From: JAFAGO01 sp031987605 | Lineage (GTDB): Bacteria; Bacteroidota; Bacteroidia; Flavobacteriales; Weeksellaceae | Assembly (NCBI GenBank): GCA_031987605.1 | Contig: DALZZF010000004.1 | Coordinates: 124,001-188,000, forward strand | Length of the DNA: 64,000 nt | Reading direction: 5' to 3' | Part shown: positions 17,000 through 26,211 of the stretch, piece after piece | Layout of the letters: each line of letters starts with the position of its first letter | Numbering within the stretch: the first letter of the stretch is position 1 | Translations under genes and position numbers: made by a program | Notes under the pieces: generated by a model | The model's database searches: none | Seen by the model: only the letters and a program-made list of their open reading frames with translations | Told to the model about the DNA's origin: nothing

Positions 17000-18409
17000 T
17001 TATTTCTCATAAAGAGATATATAATTTTCTGCTGATTTTTCCCATGAAAAATCAAAACTCATATTGGTGTGCACAAGAAGTTCCATAAATTCTTTCTGAT
17101 AATAAATCTCCAGTGCCCGATGCATCGCATGTACCGCATCATCCGATCCAGCATTTGCAAAATTAATCCCTGCGCCACCGGTGGTAACATCCTGCACGGT
17201 ATCTTTTAAACCGCCGGTATACCGAACAACCGGAACCGTTCCGTAACGCATGGCGTACATTTGGTTCAAACCGCAAGGTTCAACTCTTGAGGGCATTAAA
17301 AGAAAGTCAGAGGAGGCATAAATTTTATGGGAAAGATATTCCTTATAACCCAAGTCAAGGGCGAAATTTGAAAAAGTGTAATTCATTTCCTTTAACCGGT
17401 TTTCTATACTGGAATCGCCGGAACCCAGAATCATAATATTCAAAGCGCCGTTTGTTTGCTGGATGCTTTTCCAAACAATATCGGGGAGCAGATCTGCCCC
17501 TTTTTCTCCGGCAAATCTTCCGATAAATGAAAACAGCGGAAGTTCAGGGTTTAAGCCGTATGCTTCACACAAATCTTTTTTATTTTTCCATTTTCCGGTT
17601 TTTGCATCGTTGATATCATAATTGAAATCCAGAAAATCATCGGTTTTGGGATTCCAGACTTCGGTATCAATTCCATTGATAATTCCGTAGGCTTTGGCGT
17701 ATTCCTGGCGAACCAAACCTTCCAGCCCTTTGAAATTTTGAAAGAGTTCTTCCAGATAACCTCCGGAAACCGCGTTGAATGAGTGGCAGCATTTAATCAT
17801 CGTTGCCAGTGGATTGATCCAGCCAGCCCAATCGAGAATCCGCAAATCTGTATAACTGTCGATCCACGGAAAATAATCCAGCATTTGCCAGCGCATTTGC
17901 CCCTGATATTCTCCGTTATGGATGGTTCCGATGGTTTTTACCCCTTTCAAAAGACCGAATTCCGGGCAGTTTTGAATCATAAAAGGAACCAAACCGGTAT
18001 GATAATCGTGACAATGCAAAATATCCGGCCGGATTCCCGATGCCGAAAGCCAGTGCAAAACTGAGTGCTGGAATGCCAGAAATTGCTGACTTTCGTCCCA
18101 ATATCCGTAAGGATTATCGCGATCCAAAAGTCCGGGAACTTTTATTAAATAGAGTTCAAAGCCGAGAACATTGGTTTTTTCCTTCATCACCTGAACCTGA
18201 AAAACCTGATCTTTCTGATGAATAAATCCATCGAAAACAATTTCAAAATGATGGTCGTGAACAAAGGGTTTATTGTACCATGGAATAACGACTTTTGCAT
18301 CAATTCCCTTGATTTTATTCTGATATTTCGGAAGTGCTCCAACTACATCTGCCAATCCGCCGACTTTTGCAACGGGATAGCATTCCATACTGAGGTGATA
18401 AATCGTCAT
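17000..18409 (-). CDS. glgA: Glycogen synthase (ADP-glucose type)
   Basis: A GT5 glycosyltransferase that extends alpha-1,4-glucan from ADP-glucose. The 469 residues begin with the family motif AKVGGLADVVGALP (residues 14-27). GRFAGEKGADLLPD lies near residue 296, and PSRVEPCGLNQMYAMRYG carries the catalytic Glu of the GT-B C-terminal domain. It starts 1 base after the glgB stop, which indicates translational coupling. Confidence 0.96.
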   Translation of the reverse strand: MTIYHLSMECYPVAKVGGLADVVGALPKYQNKIKGIDAKVVIPWYNKPFVHDHHFEIVFDGFIHQKDQVFQVQVMKEKTNVLGFELYLIKVPGLLDRDNPYGYWDESQQFLAFQHSVLHWLSASGIRPDILHCHDYHTGLVPFMIQNCPEFGLLKGVKTIGTIHNGEYQGQMRWQMLDYFPWIDSYTDLRILDWAGWINPLATMIKCCHSFNAVSGGYLEELFQNFKGLEGLVRQEYAKAYGIINGIDTEVWNPKTDDFLDFNYDINDAKTGKWKNKKDLCEAYGLNPELPLFSFIGRFAGEKGADLLPDIVWKSIQQTNGALNIMILGSGDSSIENRLKEMNYTFSNFALDLGYKEYLSHKIYASSDFLLMPSRVEPCGLNQMYAMRYGTVPVVRYTGGLKDTVQDVTTGGAGINFANAGSDDAVHAMHRALEIYYQKEFMELLVHTNMSFDFSWEKSAENYISLYEK

Positions 18410-18410
18410 A

Positions 18411-20585
18411 CTACTTCTTTTTGATTTCTTTTTGAGCTACGTCTGCCGCTTTTTTTACGCGCGAAACGTTCACGGTTGAAGTTTTATTATTTGTTGCTTT
18501 TGCTGTTGTTTTACGAACGGTCGTTTTTATGGGCTTTGACTCTTCGGCTTTTACTAAATTCTTTTTTGCTGAAACTATTTTTGCAGCAGGTGCTTCTTTA
18601 GTTTCCACAGAAGTTTTCGCGGATGTGGTTGTTTTTGCAATTGTTTTGGTTGCGGCTGCTTTGGAAACCCTTGCTTTTTTTGCTATTTTCTGTTTTAAAA
18701 CGACACCGGCAAGTGGTGGTAAAGTAAGCACGATATTGTTCGGGCGATACATCCATTCATCATCTTCTTCGTCTACAATCGCAGCATCTACTCCGCTTCC
18801 GCCATATTTTTTATCGTCTGAATTCAGGATTACTTCCCAGTTTGTGCCTTCATTTACACCAATTTTATAATCGAAAACCCGGGGTGTTAAATTCAAAACA
18901 ATCATGGTAACATCCTCTTCTTCTTTTCCTTTCCGAAGGTAAATGTATATTGAGTTTTCGCCATCATTGGCTTCCACCCATTCAAAACCTTTGGGATCAA
19001 ACTGAAGTTCATACATGGAAGGTTCCGTGCGGTAAAGATGATTGAGATCTTTTACAAAATCCTGCAAATCTTTGTGAACCGCATATTGCAGCAAATGCCA
19101 GTCCAATGATGCTGCGAAATTCCACTCATGGGTTTGCCCGAATTCATCACCCATAAAAAGCAGTTTTGCACCGGGATGCGTAAACATATAGGTATACAAA
19201 GCACGAAGGTTGGCAAATTTTTGCCATTCGTCTCCTACCATTTTATAGATCATGCTCGATTTTCCGTGCACCACTTCATCGTGAGAAAGCGGCATCATAT
19301 AATTTTCATTATACATATACATGGAAGCGAAGGTAATCTTGTTGTGCTGGTATTTCCGGTTGATGGGATCTTCTTTAAAATAATTTAAGGTATCATGCAT
19401 CCAGCCCATCATCCATTTCATTCCGAAGCCGATTCCACCATCGTAGACCGGGCTTGTAAGTTTTGGGAAATCTGAACTTTCCTCAGCAATCGTTATGACA
19501 TCAGGGTAAAATTTATACACAGCGGTATTAAAATCCTGAAGAAAAGTTTTGGCTTCAAGATTTACATTTCCACCGTAAATATTTGGTTCCCATTCGCCTT
19601 CGTTTCTTGCATAATCCAGATATAACATGGAGGTTACCGCATCTACACGAAGTCCGTCCGCATGATAACGGTCGAGCCAAAACAGCGCATTGGAAATTAA
19701 AAATGATTTTACTTCCGGTCTTCCGTAATTGAAAATATAGGAATTCCACTGTGGATGAAAACCTTTTCTGGGATCTTCATGTTCGTAGAGAAAACTGCCG
19801 TCGAAATAATGCAAACCATTGGCATCTCCCGGAAAATGTGATGGTACCCAATCCAGAATAACGCCTATTCCGTTCTCATGAAGCTGATCGATCAGAAACA
19901 TTAAATCCTGCGGCGACCCGAATCTCGAATTGGCAGCATAAAATCCGGTAATCTGATAGCCCCAACTTGGTTCATACGGATGCTCCATAACCGGCATAAA
20001 TTCCACATGGGTAAATTCCATTTTTTGGAGATAAGGGACCAAACGTTCGGCAATTTCCCGGTAACTGAAAAAACGTTTTGGATCGTCGGTTCCGCGCATC
20101 CAGGATCCCAGATGCATTTCGTAAACGGAAATCGGTGCTTTAAGATTATTTTTTTGCCAGCGGCCGGTCATCCATTTTTCATCTTTCCATTCGTACCAAT
20201 TGGTTGAAACCAAGGATGCTGCCTGAAGATTCTGTTCCCAACTCAGCGCGTACGGATCACTTTTTTCCAGCCATTCGCCTTTATAACTTTTAATGGAATA
20301 TTTGTATAAAGTTCCCCAGGTAAGTCCTTCAATAAAACCTTCCCAGATTCCGGAACTGTCCCACCTTGGAAAGAGTTTATTCTCACCCGGTTTCCATCGG
20401 TTAAAATTACCAATTACCGAAACTTCCTCAGCATTGGGAGCCCAAACCGCAAAATAAACCCCTATCTTTCCTTCATGTTCCATGGTGTGTGCACCAAATT
20501 TTTCGTAGAGTCTGTAATGCTTTCCTTCACGAAAAAGATAGACATCCTGATCCGTAAAAAGTGAGGCTGGCTGAACTGAATTCAT
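18411..20585 (-). CDS. glgB: 1,4-alpha-glucan branching enzyme with Lys/Ala-rich tail
   Basis: GlgB forms alpha-1,6 branches. The 724 residues contain a CBM48 module (VWAPNAEEVSVIGNFN), a GH13 barrel with the Asp nucleophile in GLRVDAVTSM (about 312), the acid Glu in ITIAEESS (about 365) and LSHDEVVHG (about 432), and a C-terminal beta domain ending at PPLAGVVL. A tail of about 93 residues made mainly of Lys, Ala, Thr, Val and Ser follows, which the usual enzyme lacks. I chose ATG 20585 (MNSVQPASLF); an upstream in-frame start at 20669 would add 28 unrelated residues. Confidence 0.94.
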   Translation of the reverse strand: MNSVQPASLFTDQDVYLFREGKHYRLYEKFGAHTMEHEGKIGVYFAVWAPNAEEVSVIGNFNRWKPGENKLFPRWDSSGIWEGFIEGLTWGTLYKYSIKSYKGEWLEKSDPYALSWEQNLQAASLVSTNWYEWKDEKWMTGRWQKNNLKAPISVYEMHLGSWMRGTDDPKRFFSYREIAERLVPYLQKMEFTHVEFMPVMEHPYEPSWGYQITGFYAANSRFGSPQDLMFLIDQLHENGIGVILDWVPSHFPGDANGLHYFDGSFLYEHEDPRKGFHPQWNSYIFNYGRPEVKSFLISNALFWLDRYHADGLRVDAVTSMLYLDYARNEGEWEPNIYGGNVNLEAKTFLQDFNTAVYKFYPDVITIAEESSDFPKLTSPVYDGGIGFGMKWMMGWMHDTLNYFKEDPINRKYQHNKITFASMYMYNENYMMPLSHDEVVHGKSSMIYKMVGDEWQKFANLRALYTYMFTHPGAKLLFMGDEFGQTHEWNFAASLDWHLLQYAVHKDLQDFVKDLNHLYRTEPSMYELQFDPKGFEWVEANDGENSIYIYLRKGKEEEDVTMIVLNLTPRVFDYKIGVNEGTNWEVILNSDDKKYGGSGVDAAIVDEEDDEWMYRPNNIVLTLPPLAGVVLKQKIAKKARVSKAAATKTIAKTTTSAKTSVETKEAPAAKIVSAKKNLVKAEESKPIKTTVRKTTAKATNNKTSTVNVSRVKKAADVAQKEIKKK

Positions 20586-20669
20586 GTAACTGATTTTTGA
20601 ATTAATAGATGCTTTAAAGTTACTTAAAATAGTATTATGTAACGCATTTTTTATAATAACTTCAAGCAA

Positions 20670-21204
20670 AATATTAAAATTCGTGAAAATTTTGTTACTA
20701 TAAACAACTGTTTTTTATTGCGGAAAAATTAAGTCCGGAAACTTCTACCACATCACCGAAGTTTTGGATATATTTAGAAATACCTATTGCGTATTTTGAA
20801 TAAAACAACAAACATCTGTACATCAATACTATTAATATTTATTGTATTTTTTTTGAGGTCATAACCTAACTTCATACATTAAAAGTTTTATAGCATTTTT
20901 TGCGTGTTTTCATTCCTTAAGAATGAGTCTCAATACGAATTGGTAAAATAAAGTTTTGATTGGCTACACCGAACCACTCCGTTAGGTTTCCTGCGGAATG
21001 ACAAACTTTGTGTTGAAAGACTTTTTGTAAAAAATGAAAGGTATATTTATCTTATGACCTCAATATTATTTAAGTGAAACACTTGTGTTTATCTTTAAAA
21101 CAGTTTTTTTTTAAAAAAAACTTCGTTTCATCTTGTAATAATTTAAGCGCAAAGCAAGACAGAAAAATGAACGAATTCTTTTATTAATTTATCGTAAAGA
21201 TATT
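20670..21204. other. Intergenic stretch carrying a terminal-inverted-repeat element
   Basis: No gene is visible in these 535 bases. They hold the 211-bp repeat at 20853-21063 and AT-rich filler. The first part should contain the glgB promoter, but I see no exact TAnnTTTG on the reverse strand; TAACTTTA is the nearest. Confidence 0.6.
20853..21063. repeat. 211-bp MITE-like element with 12-bp terminal inverted repeats
   Basis: The element begins ttgaggtcataa and ends ttatgacctcaa, a perfect 12-bp inverted pair. Inside are an inverted pair containing TCATTCC and GGAATGA and a 90-base left half that is shared with 39252-39345. It has no reading frame. No target-site duplication is obvious, so the transposition mechanism is unclear. 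Confidence 0.75.
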
Positions 21205-22380
21205 CTATAGTGGAGCATTTGAACGGACTGTCGTTTTCGTTTTATGTTTACTAAAGTAATAGAACAACAAGCTGAAACCCAAAATAGCCATTACAATTCC
21301 CGGAATTGCGGTGTAATTATAGGAATAGCCCATCGTAATCGGAATTCCTCCCAAAAATGCACCAATCGCATTTCCTAAATTAAAACCGACCTGCGCCAAT
21401 GAACCGCCTAACATTTCTCCTCCTTTTGAATTCTGAAAAAGCAAAAGTTGCTGCGGAGCCGAAACGGCAAATAAACAAACCGTGCTGATGAACATCAGGA
21501 ATAAAGCCAAAACGGAATAATGAGAAAATCCGAAAATTAAAACCAATACCACAATAATCACAGCTTGCGTAATCATGGCTACCAAAGCAGGTGAAAAGCG
21601 ATCCGACAGTTTTCCGCCAACAATATTTCCTGCTACCATTCCGGTTCCTGCCAAGATCATGATATATCCGAGATCATGGCTGTTGAATCCGGAAACGGTG
21701 GTCATGAGTTTGCTGATATAGCTGTAATAACAAAACAGGGCTCCGTTTCCAAAAGCAATTGCCAACAGTAAAATCCATGGTTCCGGTTTTTTCATAAACT
21801 GAAATTGCCCTTTAAATCCGTGATCCGGAAGAGCATCCAGTTTCGGAATCCACCTGATTAAAGAAAGTACCGTGAAAATTCCCCAAACGGCAATCAACAG
21901 ATAGGTGATACGCCAGCTAAAATGCGCGGCGATAAAAGTTCCCAGCGGAACACCAATCAAATTGGCAATCGTCATTCCGGAAATCATGGCGGCGATAGCC
22001 GAACTTTCTTTTCCTTTTTCTGCCATTTTACTGGCGACAATCCCTCCAACACTGAAATATGCACCATGAGGAAGTCCGGCAAAAAACCTCCAGAAAGCCA
22101 TTGCTTCAAAAGATTTTGCGGTGGCAAACAATAAATTCCCGATTGCAAAAATGAGCATCAGCATGATAAGAATCCATTTGAGTTTCATTTTGCGCGCAAA
22201 GATGACCATGAGTGGTGCTCCCACGCAAACGCCCATTGCATAAAAGGAAATCAGATGCCCGGTGTTGGGAATGCTGGTTTTCATGTCTTTTGAAATATCG
22301 GGAAGAACACCCATCATCACAAATTCCGTTAACCCGAGACTAAAAGTTCCCAGTGCCAATGCTAAATAGCCAAGTTTCAT
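21205..22380 (-). CDS. MFS efflux transporter, AraJ-like
   Basis: A 391-residue, 12-helix major facilitator protein. The N-terminus TFSLGLTEFVMMGVLPDIS is characteristic of the AraJ/YdhP (DHA1) branch, which exports sugars or drugs. GVIVGAPLMV-type and FARKMKLKW loop sequences follow the family pattern. It lies 25 bases downstream of the SDR gene and forms a two-gene unit with it. The substrate is unknown; efflux of a metabolite of the neighbouring reductases is possible. Confidence 0.87.
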   Translation of the reverse strand: MKLGYLALALGTFSLGLTEFVMMGVLPDISKDMKTSIPNTGHLISFYAMGVCVGAPLMVIFARKMKLKWILIMLMLIFAIGNLLFATAKSFEAMAFWRFFAGLPHGAYFSVGGIVASKMAEKGKESSAIAAMISGMTIANLIGVPLGTFIAAHFSWRITYLLIAVWGIFTVLSLIRWIPKLDALPDHGFKGQFQFMKKPEPWILLLAIAFGNGALFCYYSYISKLMTTVSGFNSHDLGYIMILAGTGMVAGNIVGGKLSDRFSPALVAMITQAVIIVVLVLIFGFSHYSVLALFLMFISTVCLFAVSAPQQLLLFQNSKGGEMLGGSLAQVGFNLGNAIGAFLGGIPITMGYSYNYTAIPGIVMAILGFSLLFYYFSKHKTKTTVRSNAPL

Positions 22381-22405
22381 AAATTCAAAAAAAACTAATT
22401 TTCAG

Positions 22406-23200
22406 TTAAAAAGCGGTATCCACAACACCACCATCCACCCGCAATGCTGCCCCTGTTGTGGCATAAGAAAGCGGACTCGCCGTGTACACCACAAGATTGG
22501 CCACCGCTTCCGGTTCTACAAAATTGCCAACAATGGAAGATGGTCTTTTTTCTTCCACAAATTCTTTTCCTGCTTCTTCAAGTGAAATATGGCGTTCGGT
22601 TGCAATTTTCTGCATGTTTTTAATATTGGCGGCAGACCAGGTTGGTCCCGGCAAAATAGCATTTACAGTAACGTTTGTTCCCCGCATATGTTTTGCCAAA
22701 CCTCGTGATAATGAAAGATAAGCTGTTTTGGTTACTCCATATAAAATCATATCATCCGGAATATTGATTGCCGATTCGCTGGAAATGAAAATAATTCTTC
22801 CCCAACCATTTTCCTTCATCACCGGAGCATAATATCTTGAAAGCCGGACTCCGCTCATTACATTTACCTCGAAATCATGAAACCACGCTTCATCATCGGT
22901 GGATTCAAAAGGCTGGTCGCCATAAATTCCAACATTATTGACCAGAATATCTACGGACGGAAGTTTCTCAATCAAAGCATCTACTTCATTCACTTTAGAA
23001 AAATCGGCCACAATTCCTTCCACATTTGCAGCGGGAATTTCAGCTTCTAATTTCTGAATGCATTCATCAATTTTTTCCTGAGTTCTTCCGTTGATGTATA
23101 CTTTGGCTCCTTCTTTCAGCAAACCTTTTGCAATGGCAAAACCAATTCCTTCTGTGGAGCCGGTAACCAAAGCAGTTTTGTCTTTTAACTGTAAATCCAT
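22406..23200 (-). CDS. SDR-family oxidoreductase
   Basis: A classical short-chain dehydrogenase/reductase of 264 residues. It has the cofactor motif TGSTEGIGFAIA (residues 14-25), NNVGIYG, the catalytic Ser in IFISSESA and the YGVTKTA (YxxxK) pair. The acidic or basic residue after the first beta-alpha unit (INGRTQEK) favours NADP(H). The substrate is unknown. A promoter with a palindromic operator candidate lies at 23325-23353. Confidence 0.9.
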   Translation of the reverse strand: MDLQLKDKTALVTGSTEGIGFAIAKGLLKEGAKVYINGRTQEKIDECIQKLEAEIPAANVEGIVADFSKVNEVDALIEKLPSVDILVNNVGIYGDQPFESTDDEAWFHDFEVNVMSGVRLSRYYAPVMKENGWGRIIFISSESAINIPDDMILYGVTKTAYLSLSRGLAKHMRGTNVTVNAILPGPTWSAANIKNMQKIATERHISLEEAGKEFVEEKRPSSIVGNFVEPEAVANLVVYTASPLSYATTGAALRVDGGVVDTAF

Positions 23201-23324
23201 TTTATATTTTTTTTTAAAATCCTCTATTAATGCAATTTCCGCTTTAAATCATAACGCTTTTTTAAATGCAAAGACCGGAAATATTTTTGCTTTTCTGTAT
23301 GTTTTGAGACTCGCAAATCTTCGA

Positions 23325-23353
23325 TTTCACTTAGCAAAGTGAAAACAAATTTA
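23325..23353 (-). promoter_or_regulatory. Promoter with overlapping palindromic operator for the SDR-MFS unit
   Basis: tttcactt (23325-23332) and aagtgaaa (23337-23344) form a perfect 8-bp inverted repeat with a 4-base spacer. Directly upstream on the reverse strand is TAAATTTG (23353-23346), a -7 element. The palindrome would therefore cover the transcription start, a typical repressor position. The regulator is not identified. Confidence 0.55.
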
Positions 23354-23415
23354 ATTTCAATTGTTATGAATTACGGATAAGCAAAAATTTATTTGTTCAG
23401 ATTATTATATTGTCA

Positions 23416-24597
23416 TTATCTCTTCTTTTTTACCATAAAATAATTTCCCAACAGATGAATCACTAAAATCATCACTGCAAAAAATACTCCTCCGGCAGAA
23501 ACTCCGTTCCATTTAAAATATTGCCAAAGCAAACCTCCTGCAAAAGTACCAAATGCTCCACCAACAAAATACAACACCATATATACGGTATTGATGCGGT
23601 TTCTGGCAGGCGGATTATCCTCGAAAATAATGGTTTGATTGGTAATATGTACCGATTGTACACCCAAATCCAGAATAAATGCGCCAACAATAATCCCGAT
23701 TAAACTCCGTGAAGAAAATCCGAGAACAATCCACGACAAAATAATCGTTACAATCCCAAACAGAATAATGGTGTTCTTGTTGAACCGATCACTTAATTTT
23801 CCGACAAACGATGCGATTACTGCTCCGGCAATTCCTACCAATCCTAATGCTCCGGCAACATCGCTCCCCATGTGAAAAGGTTCTTCTTCCAAAAGAAAAA
23901 CCACTGTGGTCCAAAAAATTGTAAAAGCGGCAAAATCAAAAGCACCACGCAAAGCAGCCAGCCTTAATTTGGGAATGGTGCGGAATTGCCGGACAATTGA
24001 TGTGAGTAATGCGCGGTATGTGCCTTTAAAATCGGGATAAATTTCCGGTAAGAATTTCAATAATGCGAAAAATAAAATGACCATAATTCCTGCCGCAATA
24101 CAATACATTTCCTGCCAACCCAAATGTGCACCTACAAAACCACTGATCGTTCTGGAACCCAAGATTCCGATGAACATTCCCGTCATCACCGATCCTATAG
24201 CTGCACCGCGTTTTTCATCGGGAGCTAATTGCGCAGCCATAGGAACAATAACTTGCGGAACCACCGAAGTCAGACCGATAAAAAAACTTGCTATTTTCAG
24301 TTGTAAGGGCGTTTGCGAGAAAGCAGCCGCTAAAAGTGAAATAACAATCAGCAGAAAATCCATTAATATTAATCTTTTACGCCGAAGCATATCGCCCAAA
24401 GGCACAATCAGGAATAATCCCACCGCATATCCGATTTGCGTAAGCATGGGTACTGATGAAATTTCAAGTTCGGAAACGCCATAATATTTCGCCATTAATC
24501 CCAGTAATGGCTGGTTATAATAATTATTGGCGACAACCAAACCTGTGGTTGTCGCCATAAGAAATAATAAACCTTTGCTTAATTTTTGTTGGGTCAT
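23416..24597 (-). CDS. MFS transporter
   Basis: A 393-residue, 12-helix major facilitator protein (NNYYNQPLLGLMAKYYGVS near the N-terminus, PLGDMLRRKRLILMD loop between helices 2 and 3, QVIVPMAAQLAPDEKRGAAIG split across helix 4-5). The N-terminal YYNQPLL pattern is common in YgaY/YfkF-like carriers. Its start codon abuts the stop of the upstream PPC-domain gene with no gap, so the two are coupled. The substrate is unknown. Confidence 0.87.
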   Translation of the reverse strand: MTQQKLSKGLLFLMATTTGLVVANNYYNQPLLGLMAKYYGVSELEISSVPMLTQIGYAVGLFLIVPLGDMLRRKRLILMDFLLIVISLLAAAFSQTPLQLKIASFFIGLTSVVPQVIVPMAAQLAPDEKRGAAIGSVMTGMFIGILGSRTISGFVGAHLGWQEMYCIAAGIMVILFFALLKFLPEIYPDFKGTYRALLTSIVRQFRTIPKLRLAALRGAFDFAAFTIFWTTVVFLLEEEPFHMGSDVAGALGLVGIAGAVIASFVGKLSDRFNKNTIILFGIVTIILSWIVLGFSSRSLIGIIVGAFILDLGVQSVHITNQTIIFEDNPPARNRINTVYMVLYFVGGAFGTFAGGLLWQYFKWNGVSAGGVFFAVMILVIHLLGNYFMVKKKR

Positions 24598-25101
24598 CTA
24601 TTTTTCAAAATCATAAAAATTCAGACCAATTTCTTCATTTTTCACTTTCACCACTTTTCCGTCAAGTGGATAAATGAAAAACTCTCCTGCTCCACGGATT
24701 TTAGCATCCAGAAGATGTCCTGCAAGTGCAGTGTAATCGCTTTTTCCTAAAGTGACGTGAAGATGCAGCATAAGTTTTCCTTCCACAAAAGAAATATTTC
24801 CGGAAAGATTGGAAATCTCCATCTGCTGCTTGAATTCTTTGTCGACATAACTTTTTGTAGTGGGATCAAAAAACCTCAAAGTAGCGTCGTTGGTAGCACC
24901 AATACCGGTAATCTGTCCTGACTGAATTTTTTGGGAATTCACAAAATCGGTTAATGCATCCAAAACCGAAGATTTGTCCTTTATACTCACGATATAGGCA
25001 TTATCGACTTTTTTAGCCGTCCATAACTGCCCTTTTAAAATCTGTGCATTCATAAGATTGGTGATTAAAATTAAACTGGTAACTAAAAAAAATCGTATCA
25101 T
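24598..25101 (-). CDS. Exported PPC/DUF296-domain protein
   Basis: A 167-residue protein with an N-terminal signal peptide (FFLVTSLILITNLMNAQ) followed by a PPC (DUF296) domain. The domain is recognisable from GQITGIGATNDATLRFFD and LHLHVTLG, whose His residues form the metal-binding pocket in this family. PPC domains are best known fused to AT-hooks in plant DNA-binding proteins; an exported single-domain form cannot bind chromosomal DNA and more likely binds a metal or small molecule in the periplasm. It sits in the accessory operon between DoxX and MFS genes. Confidence 0.82.
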   Translation of the reverse strand: MIRFFLVTSLILITNLMNAQILKGQLWTAKKVDNAYIVSIKDKSSVLDALTDFVNSQKIQSGQITGIGATNDATLRFFDPTTKSYVDKEFKQQMEISNLSGNISFVEGKLMLHLHVTLGKSDYTALAGHLLDAKIRGAGEFFIYPLDGKVVKVKNEEIGLNFYDFEK

Positions 25102-25119
25102 AATTTATTTAATTTTAAA

Positions 25120-25509
25120 TTATTGTTCTGATGAAAATTCACCATATTTTTGAAAATACCACAACAGAATAAACAGATAGCCTGCATGTAAAAGCTGCGC
25201 TTCAACAGCACTCCAGTTTTCGATGGAGCAACTTCCGAAAATCAAAATCGACATTATTGTGATTCCTGCAAAAATTGCGGTTTTGCTTTTAAGTCCGACC
25301 AGCAACCAAAGTCCGACCAAAAATTCTGCAATGGGCAAAACATACGAAAACGGCAGCACCAAAAAATGCGGAATAAATGATTTCTCCATTGTGGAAACCA
25401 TCCAATCGCTAAAAACAGAAAGTTTGGGAAGCCTTACCAAACCATGCCCCAACAAAGAAACGGCGATGGGAAGCCGAAGAAAAAAATATGAGGTTTTGAA
25501 ATCTTTCAT
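25120..25509 (-). CDS. DoxX-family membrane protein
   Basis: A small membrane protein of 129 residues with about four hydrophobic segments. The first is LRLPIAVSLLGHGLVRLPK, with the Gly-His pattern of DoxX/DoxD-like proteins; PIAEFLVGLWLLVGL follows. The family includes thiosulfate:quinone oxidoreductase subunits and proteins involved in redox stress. Here it lies 18 bases upstream of the PPC gene. A specific role is not evident. Confidence 0.82.
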   Translation of the reverse strand: MKDFKTSYFFLRLPIAVSLLGHGLVRLPKLSVFSDWMVSTMEKSFIPHFLVLPFSYVLPIAEFLVGLWLLVGLKSKTAIFAGITIMSILIFGSCSIENWSAVEAQLLHAGYLFILLWYFQKYGEFSSEQ

Positions 25510-25537
25510 CGTTTTTTAAAGGTGTAATGCATTAAGT

Positions 25538-26206
25538 TTAAAAATCAAGTTGCTCGCTATTTTCGAGTCCACCAATAAATTTTGGTTTTCCGTCCGCCGA
25601 TTGTATTAAATCTTCAGCGATATTTTTAATGGATTCATCCGAAACCAAATAGGGAATTTCCACAGGATTTTCCGTAGTTGCCCTTCCTACATTTGCGACC
25701 GGAAGCGAACTGAACGCACGAATAAACCGGGTTTCCGGAAAATAATTTTTAAAGGAATACAACCCTACTCCAATTTTCCGCGCTTCATCAGCAATAGCAC
25801 CGTCTCTTCCGGGATACGCATTATCGCAATTGAGCAGGATTTTTCCTTTTACAAAAGCAGCAATCTGTTTGCTTATGCCTGCTTCCGCTTTGAAAGGCAC
25901 GGCTAAAACTACAATTTCAGCACGCTTTGCTGCTTCTTCCACCGAAACCGCTTCGGAATGATTTCCGACTTCTGCGATTAAATTCTTCAGTTCTTCGGGG
26001 TTTCGCGAACTGAATAAAACTTTATATCCGGCGTTTGCCCACTTTTTACCGAGCGTTCCGCCAACATTTCCGGCTCCGATAATGCCGATAACGGCTTTGG
26101 TTGGTTTTTCTGCTTTCATACTTGGATTTTCTTTTTTCCGTGCACACGAAGTCATTGAAATACAGGTAAAAATAATGACTGCAATATTGGTTAAAAACTT
26201 TTTCAT
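25538..26206 (-). CDS. NAD(P)-binding oxidoreductase with lipoprotein signal
   Basis: The body (about residues 35-222) has an F420H2:NADP oxidoreductase-like Rossmann fold: IGIIGAGNVGGTLGKKWANAG (shortened here to GAGNVGGTLG), VLFSSRNPEEL, IVVLAVPF. Such enzymes are cytosolic, yet this one starts MKKFLTNIAVIIFTCISMTSC, a signal peptide with a lipobox Cys at 21. I chose ATG 26206; a start at 26224 would add six residues and overlap the cupin gene. The Rossmann Gly residues are intact. How a dinucleotide enzyme would get its cofactor in the periplasm is unclear. Confidence 0.8.
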   Translation of the reverse strand: MKKFLTNIAVIIFTCISMTSCARKKENPSMKAEKPTKAVIGIIGAGNVGGTLGKKWANAGYKVLFSSRNPEELKNLIAEVGNHSEAVSVEEAAKRAEIVVLAVPFKAEAGISKQIAAFVKGKILLNCDNAYPGRDGAIADEARKIGVGLYSFKNYFPETRFIRAFSSLPVANVGRATTENPVEIPYLVSDESIKNIAEDLIQSADGKPKFIGGLENSEQLDF

Positions 26207-26211
26207 ACCCT

